Shown here: one piece after another, positions 6,979 through 13,884 of the stretch | How the letters are laid out: each line of letters opens with the position of its first letter | Numbering within the stretch: the stretch's first letter is position 1 | NCBI GenBank assembly: GCA_005772945.1 | Contig: SXIE01000304.1 | Coordinates: 1-34,108, forward strand | DNA length: 34,108 nucleotides | Source: Pseudomonadota bacterium | GTDB lineage: Bacteria > Myxococcota > UBA9042 > PHBI01 | Direction of reading: 5' to 3' | Notes under the pieces: generated by a model | The model's database searches: none | What the model was told of the DNA's origin: nothing | Seen by the model: the letters and a program-made list of their open reading frames with translations, nothing else | Position numbers and translations under genes: made by a program

Positions 6979-7851
6979 ATGATCCCGATGCTTGCCCCCT
7001 ACGCCCTCTCGCTCGCCGCGCTCTTCGGCGCCTCCGCGCCGCCCGACGCCGACCGCCTCGAACCCCCTGCGCCGACGGAACTCTCGGCCGTATGCGCGGA
7101 CGTGCGCGCCGAGCAATCCTGCGTCGCCCCGACGCCCGAGGACGCCGGCAGCGGCTGTACGTGCACCGTGCAGGCCGAGCTCCCGGCGCCCGCGCTCGCC
7201 GCGGGAGAGGGTGGCCTCATCACCGGCGCCGTCGCGCTCCACGTTGCCGGTACCTCGCCCGAGGCCCCCGGAATGATCGACACGGTGCACCTCGTCCTTC
7301 GCGTCGCCGAGCGCTGGGTCGATTTCGGCGAGATCGCCTCGAGCTACGCGCCCGGCGCCTTCGGCATCCACAACCAGGGCAACGTCGCATCGATCACGCT
7401 CGTGGCCGCAAAGAACAAGCTCGCCAAGGACATCGACGGCAACGGCGCGCTCGTCTGGGTCACGACCCAAAACCACCACACCGACAGCGACCTGGGCATG
7501 AACGCCGTGACGACCCACGACGCCCACGCCGTCGTCGTGTGCGGGCAGGTCGCGACGCGCGTCGCCTGCGTCGAGCTCTCCACCGAGGTGACCAACGCGC
7601 TCGCGCGCATCAGCGACGACGAGCCCGCCCCTCCGGTCGCGGACTACGGCAAGGTCGGCACGGTCCGCTGGTCGCGCAGCGTCACGCCCTCGGGCGACGG
7701 CCGCATCAAGATCGCACCCACCAAAGGCAAGGCGCCGGCGACCGCTCGCAGCGCGACCGGCACCCACACGCTCCGAGCGCTGCTGGCGCGCGTTCCGACC
7801 GGCGACACGCGGGACCCCCTCGCGCCCGCCACGCCGCTCGAACCGCGCTGA
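6979..7851 (+). CDS. Secreted protein of unknown function
   Basis: The 290-residue product begins MIPMLAPYALSLAALFGASA, a signal peptide with likely cleavage near residue 18-20. The mature protein has an early Cys cluster (CADV, QSC, GCTCT, up to about 56) and a later Cys pair (VVVCG, VACVE), suggesting disulfides in the periplasm or outside the cell. The middle (about 95-200) alternates beta strands with a conserved-looking NHHTDSDLGMNAV segment. The C-terminal 60 residues are basic and look disordered. I do not recognise a family. It is convergent with the c-di-GMP gene. The upstream ribosome site is weak; a CRP-like palindrome lies ahead of it. Confidence 0.65.
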   Translation: MIPMLAPYALSLAALFGASAPPDADRLEPPAPTELSAVCADVRAEQSCVAPTPEDAGSGCTCTVQAELPAPALAAGEGGLITGAVALHVAGTSPEAPGMIDTVHLVLRVAERWVDFGEIASSYAPGAFGIHNQGNVASITLVAAKNKLAKDIDGNGALVWVTTQNHHTDSDLGMNAVTTHDAHAVVVCGQVATRVACVELSTEVTNALARISDDEPAPPVADYGKVGTVRWSRSVTPSGDGRIKIAPTKGKAPATARSATGTHTLRALLARVPTGDTRDPLAPATPLEPR

Positions 7852-7861
7852 AGCCCCACGT

Positions 7862-7890
7862 GTGAGGCGCGCGCCGCGCTGCGCGCTCAC
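7862..7890. terminator. Hairpin between convergent genes
   Basis: GTGAG-G-CGCGC (7862-7872) pairs with GCGCGCTCAC (7881-7890), leaving one bulged G and an 8-nt loop. It sits in the 35-bp gap between the convergent stops and overlaps the stop codon of the minus-strand gene. No T-run follows, so it may act as a shared weak terminator or a transcript end barrier. Confidence 0.45.
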
Positions 7891-9824
7891 CCGGCGAGAC
7901 GATCGTCGCCAGCCACGACCTCGGGCTTTCCCCAGAGGAAGCCCTGCCCGAAGAGCACGCCGAGGTCCGCGAGCGCCCGTCGGTCGGCCTCGGTCTCGAC
8001 CCCCTCCGCGATGACCTCCGACCTGAGGCCGCCGAGGCACGCCAGGAGCCGGCTCAGCACCCGCTGCTTCGCGTGGTCGCTGCCCACCCCCGTGACCAGC
8101 GCGCGGTCGATCTTGACGTAGTTGGGCTCGAGCACGAGCAGCGCCTCGAGCGAGCTTCGCCCGAAGCCGACGTCGTCCAGCGCGATCGCGATCCCCGCGT
8201 TGCGCAGGGCGACCACGGGCGGCAGGAGGCGCGCGGGGTCGCCGATGAACTCCTGTTCACTCAGCTCGAGCACGAGCCGCGGCGAACGCGCGTGAACAAG
8301 CAGCTCCAGCAGCACGCTGATGGGCGTGTCGAGGAGCGTCGACGGGAAGATGTTGAGGTGTACGCGGACGTCCGCCGTGAGGTCCATCGCCGCCGCGACA
8401 CACCGGCGCAGACAGAGGAGATCGGCGGCGACGAGGACATTGTGGTGCTCGGCGCTCGAGAAGTACGCCCTGGGCGACTCGAGCACCCCGGCAGTCCCCC
8501 GCATGAGCAGCTCGCAACCACTGGTCGACTGCGAGGCCAGGCTGACGATACGCTGGCGCGCGACGCGGATCGCATCGGCGCGGAGCAGATCCGGCGCGCT
8601 CGGCAACGCGAGGCCTGGGTCGGCGGGTCCGCCCACCGCCCCGCGATCCTTGCCGGTCCGCTTGCAGACGAGCAGCGGCGCCTCGGCCAAGGCGACGATC
8701 TCGCTGAGCGACGCGGTCGTCGGCGGCAGCGCCGTGACCCCGATGCTGACCGTCACACTGGGGCGCCTTGGGGAACCGACGATCGGGAGCGGTCGCGCCC
8801 GAATGGCCATGCGCAGGCGCTCCGCCACGAAGAACGCCTCGCCGCGCGTTGTGTGCGGCAAGAGCACCAGGAACTCGTCGCCGCCGATCCGCCCGACGCG
8901 ATCGAGCGCCGGGCGCAGCGACTCGACGATCGTCCCCGCGAGCAGCTGCAGCGTCGCATCGCCGACGCGGTAGCCGCTTGCGTCGTTGATCCCCTTGAAA
9001 TCGTCGCAATCGATGAGGAGGGCGGCGCCAAGCTCTCCGGTCCGCTGCGACGTCCTGACCAGCTGCAAGAGCTCCGCCTCGATCCCGCGGCGGTTGAGAA
9101 CGCCGGTCAGCGGGTCGATGACCGCGACCTCTTCGAGCTTGCGATTGGCCTCGCTCAGCTCGCGCAGCATCTGCACGCGATCGGTCACGTCGCGGACGAC
9201 GACGATGAAGGCCGCGTGGCCGCGCCAGGGCACCTCGGTCGCGCGCATCTCGAGCGCGCGCCGACCGTCGGTGACGGTTCGCGTCGCGTTGCCACCGTTG
9301 AACAGGAAGGCGAGGTCGCCTGGGACCCGAGTCCCGTCGGCAGACTTGAACATGCGGCTGGCCGCTGGGTTCGCGAAAAGCACCTCACCCGAATGAGACG
9401 CGATGATGACCCCGTCGGGGACCTCGTGGAGCAGCGTGCTGTACTGGATGAGGCCCTCGTATCGCGTGACCGCAAACGAGATGGCACGCAGCAGCTGCCG
9501 ATGCGTGAACTGGCCCTTGATGAGGTACTCTTGAGCCCCCGCCCGCGCCGCCTCGTCGCCAAGGGACGCGCTGTCCATTCCGGTGAGCAAGATGACCGGG
9601 AAGAGGCCCGTCGCCGCGAGCACCTCGACCGCCGCGACGCCTTGCGCATCCGGAAGCGACGCGTCGACCAGCGCCGCATCGAACACGTGCTCACGCGCCA
9701 GGGCGCGCGCCTGCGCGAGGGACGTCGCGTGCATGATGGTGCAGTACCCGTCGAGGTACGCCCTCACCACGTCGACGTCGGCGACGTCGTCCTCGACGAG
9801 CAGAACGCGAAACAGCTTCGCCAC
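7887..9824 (-). CDS. Response regulator with PAS, GGDEF and EAL domains (c-di-GMP turnover)
   Basis: The 645-residue protein has a receiver domain (1-120: acidic pair D12/D13, phospho-acceptor D54, T81, K103), a PAS-like segment (about 128-215), a GGDEF domain (233-395: DPLTGVLNRRG, DCDDFKGIND, GGDEF at 314-318) and an EAL domain (about 415-640: E437-L-L, LNIFPS, LELSEQEF, ALDDVGFG, KIDRAL, EGVETE, GQGFLWGKP). The residues needed for diguanylate cyclase and phosphodiesterase activity all seem present, so it could be bifunctional and switched by a partner kinase. The inhibitory I-site is not canonical: the position of Arg in RxxD is Pro (PALD). The start is GTG, supported by GAGGT 6 bases upstream. 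No cognate kinase is adjacent. Confidence 0.93.
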   Translation of the reverse strand: MAKLFRVLLVEDDVADVDVVRAYLDGYCTIMHATSLAQARALAREHVFDAALVDASLPDAQGVAAVEVLAATGLFPVILLTGMDSASLGDEAARAGAQEYLIKGQFTHRQLLRAISFAVTRYEGLIQYSTLLHEVPDGVIIASHSGEVLFANPAASRMFKSADGTRVPGDLAFLFNGGNATRTVTDGRRALEMRATEVPWRGHAAFIVVVRDVTDRVQMLRELSEANRKLEEVAVIDPLTGVLNRRGIEAELLQLVRTSQRTGELGAALLIDCDDFKGINDASGYRVGDATLQLLAGTIVESLRPALDRVGRIGGDEFLVLLPHTTRGEAFFVAERLRMAIRARPLPIVGSPRRPSVTVSIGVTALPPTTASLSEIVALAEAPLLVCKRTGKDRGAVGGPADPGLALPSAPDLLRADAIRVARQRIVSLASQSTSGCELLMRGTAGVLESPRAYFSSAEHHNVLVAADLLCLRRCVAAAMDLTADVRVHLNIFPSTLLDTPISVLLELLVHARSPRLVLELSEQEFIGDPARLLPPVVALRNAGIAIALDDVGFGRSSLEALLVLEPNYVKIDRALVTGVGSDHAKQRVLSRLLACLGGLRSEVIAEGVETEADRRALADLGVLFGQGFLWGKPEVVAGDDRLAG

Positions 9825-9901
9825 GCGATGACCTCGCGACGCAAATCAGCGGGAGTTTGTGAATGTGCGAGGAGCGTAGTTCCAAAACTCGGCGCTGGGA
9901 A

Positions 9902-9931
9902 GCTTCGTGCGGCGGATAGCGCGCACGAAGC
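9902..9931. promoter_or_regulatory. 10-bp inverted repeat upstream of the REC-PAS-GGDEF-EAL gene
   Basis: GCTTCGTGCG (9902-9911) and CGCACGAAGC (9922-9931) are perfect reverse complements around a 10-nt loop, 78 bp upstream of the GTG start at 9824 and about 170 bp after the stop of the upstream lyase gene. It could be an operator or an RNA hairpin; there is no T-run after it. Confidence 0.45.
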
Positions 9932-9992
9932 CCGCAGCGCTCGCACACACGGGGGAGCCGAGGTCGGCGGGGGCGTTAATCGATCGGTTACA

Positions 9993-10094
9993 GATCGGAG
10001 CGAGTCCGAGTCCGAGTTCGCGTTCGAGTCCGAGTCCGAGTCCGAGTTCGAGTCCGAGTCCGCGGTCGAAGCCGCGGTCGAAGCCGCGGTCGCT
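9993..10094 (+). repeat. Intergenic hexamer array (about 17 units; YYCGAG then GTCGAA-GCCGCG)
   Basis: The left part is TCCGAG/TTCGAG hexamers as in the array at 5021. From 10065 the units alternate GTCGAA and GCCGCG, making a 12-bp higher-order repeat of about 2.5 copies. The array ends 6 bp from the stop codon of the S1P-lyase-like gene, on its 3' side. Confidence 0.93.
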
Positions 10095-10100
10095 CCGCCA

Positions 10101-11612
10101 TCAACGGCCACCGCGCCGCCGGAGGCTCTGCAGCTTCTTGCGCGCGTCGTCCCACTTGTCGAGGATGGGCCGGATCCGGGCCTGGTTCCGCTCGACGAAG
10201 CCCGGCTCGCCGCCGCCGCTCGCGCCCGCGGGGGTTCGCGCGCCGCCACCCGAGTACATCCCCTCGACGACCTTCAAGACCTCGCGGTCGACCAGGCGCC
10301 CGATCGGCACCTTCGACATGAGCCCGTAGACGGCCGCCTCGCCCTGGGTCGCCAACTCGGGATGCGCGCGCACGTGCTCGACGGCGGCGCGGAGGTCACT
10401 CAAGTAGAGCTCGGCGACCTGGCGGTTGTTGGCGTTGACGGTAAGGTGCACGCTGGCCGGTTTCTGCTGCCGGTCGACGCCCCAACCCTTGGCCTGGAGG
10501 ATGTCGGCGACGGCATACACGTCGACGCCGTTCTTTCCCGGCGTGCGGTCGTCCGAGGTCCAGGTCACCGCGGTCGAATGCGGCAGCCCCATGACACGCA
10601 GCCCGGGGATGGCCTCGATGCCGCGCCGCAGGAACTCGGCGGTCTCCCAAGCGCCCTTCGCCAGCGCGATGTAGCCATCCTCGCCGAGCGCATGCATCGC
10701 CGCCCAAGCCGCTGCGATCGGCCCTCCAGGCCGGGTTCCGGGAAGACCGGGCGATACATAGATCCCCCCCGACCACTGCGTCGCAACGAAGAACTGGTGA
10801 CGTAGATAGCTCATGTCGCGGTAGACGATGACCGAGGCGCCCTTGGCCCCGAACCCATATTTGTGGACGTCGGCCGAGACGGACGTGACGCCCGGCACGC
10901 GGAAGTCCCAGACCGGCATTTGCACGCCGATCTTCTCGAGCCACGGCAAAATGAAGCCGCCGAAGCAGCCATCGACGTGCATCGGCAGCTTCTTGCGGAG
11001 GGCGATGGCGGCGATCTCGGGGATCGGGTCGACAGTGCCGTGGACGTATTGTGGGGCGGACGCGGCCAGCATGATCGTCTGCGCGTCGCACAAACGCGCC
11101 ATCGCCTTGGGGATGACGGCGCCGTTGTCGTCGACGGGGGCGACCTTCTTCTTCACGTCGAAGAGGTGGGCGGCCTTGTCGAAGGCGACGTGGATGGTCT
11201 CGGGGACGACGATATTGGGGCGGAGGATCCAGGGCTTCCTCTTGCGCGCGCGGTCGCGGTAGGTCTTGACGGCGAGGAGCAGGCTCTCGGTGCCGCCGGA
11301 GGTCATGGTGCCGCAGGCGTCGAGGGGCGCATGCAGCATGCCGGCGGTCATCTCGACGACCTCGGCCTCCATGCGCTTCAGGCTCTTGAAGGCCATCGGG
11401 TTGAGGGCGTTCTCGGCGAGAAAGGCCGCGTGCGCCTGCTCGATCAAGTGGTGGTGCGCGTCTCCGGCCCAGTAGACGAGCGACCAGGTCTTACCGCCGC
11501 GGTAGTCGGCCTCCTCGGCACGCGAGGCCTGCATGGCCGCGAGGATGTCGGCGTGGGGCTCGCCGCGGACGGGGATGTTGGCGCGCGGCTCGGGCGGGGG
11601 CGTGACGGGCAT
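10101..11612 (-). CDS. Sphingosine-1-phosphate lyase-like PLP-dependent enzyme
   Basis: The 503-residue product belongs to the group II PLP decarboxylase/aldolase fold. SADVHKYGFGAKG (246-258) contains the Schiff-base Lys251 and is close to the S1P lyase motif; HVDGCFGG (212-219) supplies the Asp that pairs with the pyridine nitrogen; PETIHVAFDKAA (137-148) has the ring-stacking His; TSGGTES (104-110) contacts phosphate. S1P lyases split phosphorylated sphingoid bases into an aldehyde and phosphoethanolamine. Sphingolipids occur in this bacterial group, so the role fits, but related glutamate/tyrosine decarboxylases cannot be fully excluded. No transmembrane helix like that of the eukaryotic enzyme is seen. 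The ATG at 11612 follows a strong GAGGAGGA site. Divergent from the peptidase gene (79 bp). Confidence 0.82.
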   Translation of the reverse strand: MPVTPPPEPRANIPVRGEPHADILAAMQASRAEEADYRGGKTWSLVYWAGDAHHHLIEQAHAAFLAENALNPMAFKSLKRMEAEVVEMTAGMLHAPLDACGTMTSGGTESLLLAVKTYRDRARKRKPWILRPNIVVPETIHVAFDKAAHLFDVKKKVAPVDDNGAVIPKAMARLCDAQTIMLAASAPQYVHGTVDPIPEIAAIALRKKLPMHVDGCFGGFILPWLEKIGVQMPVWDFRVPGVTSVSADVHKYGFGAKGASVIVYRDMSYLRHQFFVATQWSGGIYVSPGLPGTRPGGPIAAAWAAMHALGEDGYIALAKGAWETAEFLRRGIEAIPGLRVMGLPHSTAVTWTSDDRTPGKNGVDVYAVADILQAKGWGVDRQQKPASVHLTVNANNRQVAELYLSDLRAAVEHVRAHPELATQGEAAVYGLMSKVPIGRLVDREVLKVVEGMYSGGGARTPAGASGGGEPGFVERNQARIRPILDKWDDARKKLQSLRRRGGR

Positions 11613-11691
11613 GGCGATCTCCTCCTCGGGGCGCCGGGCGGCGCGACACGAGGCTTGCGCCAAGGCGGCCGTGTGTGCAAGGCCTCGGCGC

Positions 11692-13884
11692 ATGATGACG
11701 TTTCTTCCGGTGCTGGCGCTGTCGTTTTTGCCATCGGCCCCCGATCTGACGCTGGAGCGGATCTTTGCGGATCCACCGCTGGAAGGCCGCGCGCCGGTGA
11801 GCCTCGAGCTGTCGCCCGGTGGCAAATACGTCACGTTCTTGGCGCCCAATGCCGAGGACAGCGACATCCTCGATCTGTGGGGCGCCGCGCTGCCCACGGG
11901 GAAGCCGGCGTTGCTGGTCGCGAGCGAGACGCTGCTCGGTGGCAAATCGCAGAGGCTGACCGAGCAGGAGAAGATGGCGCTCGAGCGCAAGCGCATCACG
12001 AAGAAGGGCATCACGAGCTATCTGTGGTGCGGTCGGGACGCGGGGGCGCTGGTCTTTCCGCTGTCGGGGGACCTCTATTACATTCGCCTCGATGGGACGG
12101 CGGCCGTGCGTCTCACCAGCGACGAGGATGTTCCGGAGCTGAATCCCGTGTGCGACGGGAGCGGCGAGCAGCTCGCGTTCGTCAAGAAGGGCGAGGTCGT
12201 CGTCATGCAGGTGGCGACGCGGAAGACGCGGCCGCTGACGCGCGGGGCCGGCGCGACCAAGACCTTCGGGCTGCCCGAGTTCATCGCCGAGGAGGAGATG
12301 GACCGGCACGAGGGAATGTGGTGGGCACCGGACGGGAAGTCGCTCATCGTCTTCGAGGTCGACGAGGCGCCGGTCGACGTGAAGACGCGGGCGCAGATCT
12401 TCGCCGATCGCACGGCGATGTTCGAGCAACGCTACCCGGCGGCGGGCGAGAAGAACGCGGCGGTGACCGCGTGGGTCGTGCGCGCGGACGATGTGAACGG
12501 GCGTCACAAGATTCGGCTCCAGACCCCGAGCGAGGACGGGTATTTGCCGCGCGCGGGGTTTTTCCCAGACGGGCGGCCCTGGATTCAGTGGCAGAGCCGG
12601 GACCAGCGGCGCCTGGTGCTGTACGAGGCCGACGCGCGCGGGGCCCTGCGCAAGATCCACGAGGAAGCGGACGCCGCGTGGGTCGAGCTGCACGACGATC
12701 TGCATGTGCTCGCGGATGGAAAGCGCATCCTCTGGTCGAGCGAGGCGAGTGGACGGCGGCAGCTCGTGCTCTTGGACAGAGCATCCGGCGCCGTGACGCC
12801 GCTGACGAACGAGCCGGAGCCGGTCGAGTCGCTGGCGGCCGTCGACGACGCACGCGGGGTCGTCTTCTATCGGGCGTGGCGCGATCGCGGGCGCCAACTC
12901 CAGGTCTTCGCGCTGCCGCTGGCGACCCCTGAGAAGGCGGCCGCCATCACGGTCGAGACGGGCTGGCACGCGGCGCGCTTCGACGATCGCGGGACGTACT
13001 TCGTCGACAAGTTCTCGGATTACGGGCGCCCGCCGATGACGGTGGTCCGCGACGCGAGCGGTCAGCGCGTCTTCGTCGTCGACGAGAACCCGGCGACCGA
13101 GCTGCAGACGTACGCGCGCCCGACGCCCGAGTGGCTGGACTTGAAGGCGGCCGACGGGACGACGATCTTGAACGGCTTGCTGCTGCCGCCGACGCACCGC
13201 GAGCCGGGCAAGCGCTACCCCGTCATCACGTCGATCTATGGGGGCCCGGGGTCGCAGACGGCTATTCGCACGTGGCAGCGCGGGTATCTCACGGCGAGCC
13301 ACTGGGCGGGCCAGGGCTTCGGCGTCTTCCTCGTCGACAACCGCGGTATGGCGGGGCGCGACCGCGTCTTCACGCGCGGCCACTACCGGGCGTTCGGCGA
13401 TATCGAGGTGCGTGACCTTTTCGCCGCGGTGCAACAATTGAAGACCGTACCGTGGGTCGACGGCGGGCATATCGGCGTGTTCGGTTGGAGCTACGGCGGG
13501 TTCCTCGCGGCGCGCGCGATGCTCGATCCGGCGACCCCATTTGCGGCGGGTGTGGCGGTCGCGCCGGTGACGGACTGGACCGGGTACGACACGCACTACA
13601 CCGAGCGTTTCTTGGGGATGCCCAAAGACAATGCGGCATACGCGAGCGCCAATCTGGTCACCCGGGCGAAGCTCCTCGAGAGGCCGCTCTTACTCATGCA
13701 CGGGACCGCCGACGACAACGTGCTCTTCGAGCACACGCTGCGGCTGATCGAGGCGCTCCAGCGAGAGGGCAAGCGCCTCGATCTGATGATCTATCCGGGG
13801 AAGGCGCACGGCATCAGCGGCAAGCCGAGCCAGCTACACGTCTACCGCACCATCACGTCGTTCTTCGGGCGCACGCTGCGCTGA
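11692..13884 (+). CDS. Dipeptidyl peptidase IV family serine peptidase (S9B)
   Basis: The 730-residue product begins with a short signal-like segment (MMTFLPVLALSFLPSAP). An N-terminal beta-propeller (about 20-480) follows and contains the double-Glu motif of DPP4 (AEEEMDRHEGMWWAPDG), which clamps the substrate's free N-terminus. The C-terminal alpha/beta hydrolase domain has nucleophile Ser600 in GWSYGG, acid Asp674/675 in HGTADDNV and His706 in GKAHGI. The spacing between the three is like that of human DPP4. It should release N-terminal X-Pro (or X-Ala) dipeptides in the periplasm or outside. The frame is open 53 codons upstream, but that part overlaps the divergent lyase gene's start and lacks a signal. 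Its stop abuts the stop of the convergent kinase. Confidence 0.9.
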   Translation: MMTFLPVLALSFLPSAPDLTLERIFADPPLEGRAPVSLELSPGGKYVTFLAPNAEDSDILDLWGAALPTGKPALLVASETLLGGKSQRLTEQEKMALERKRITKKGITSYLWCGRDAGALVFPLSGDLYYIRLDGTAAVRLTSDEDVPELNPVCDGSGEQLAFVKKGEVVVMQVATRKTRPLTRGAGATKTFGLPEFIAEEEMDRHEGMWWAPDGKSLIVFEVDEAPVDVKTRAQIFADRTAMFEQRYPAAGEKNAAVTAWVVRADDVNGRHKIRLQTPSEDGYLPRAGFFPDGRPWIQWQSRDQRRLVLYEADARGALRKIHEEADAAWVELHDDLHVLADGKRILWSSEASGRRQLVLLDRASGAVTPLTNEPEPVESLAAVDDARGVVFYRAWRDRGRQLQVFALPLATPEKAAAITVETGWHAARFDDRGTYFVDKFSDYGRPPMTVVRDASGQRVFVVDENPATELQTYARPTPEWLDLKAADGTTILNGLLLPPTHREPGKRYPVITSIYGGPGSQTAIRTWQRGYLTASHWAGQGFGVFLVDNRGMAGRDRVFTRGHYRAFGDIEVRDLFAAVQQLKTVPWVDGGHIGVFGWSYGGFLAARAMLDPATPFAAGVAVAPVTDWTGYDTHYTERFLGMPKDNAAYASANLVTRAKLLERPLLLMHGTADDNVLFEHTLRLIEALQREGKRLDLMIYPGKAHGISGKPSQLHVYRTITSFFGRTLR

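Noticed and set aside
8073..10805. Very long plus-strand open frame (about 910 codons) antisense to the GGDEF-EAL and lyase genes
   Set aside because: Spans two real minus-strand genes and a hexamer array, with Arg/Glu/Asp-rich composition and no domain; a shadow frame.
11533..11691. Upstream extension of the dipeptidyl peptidase
   Set aside because: It overlaps the first codons of the divergent lyase gene, and the signal-like segment begins at 11692.
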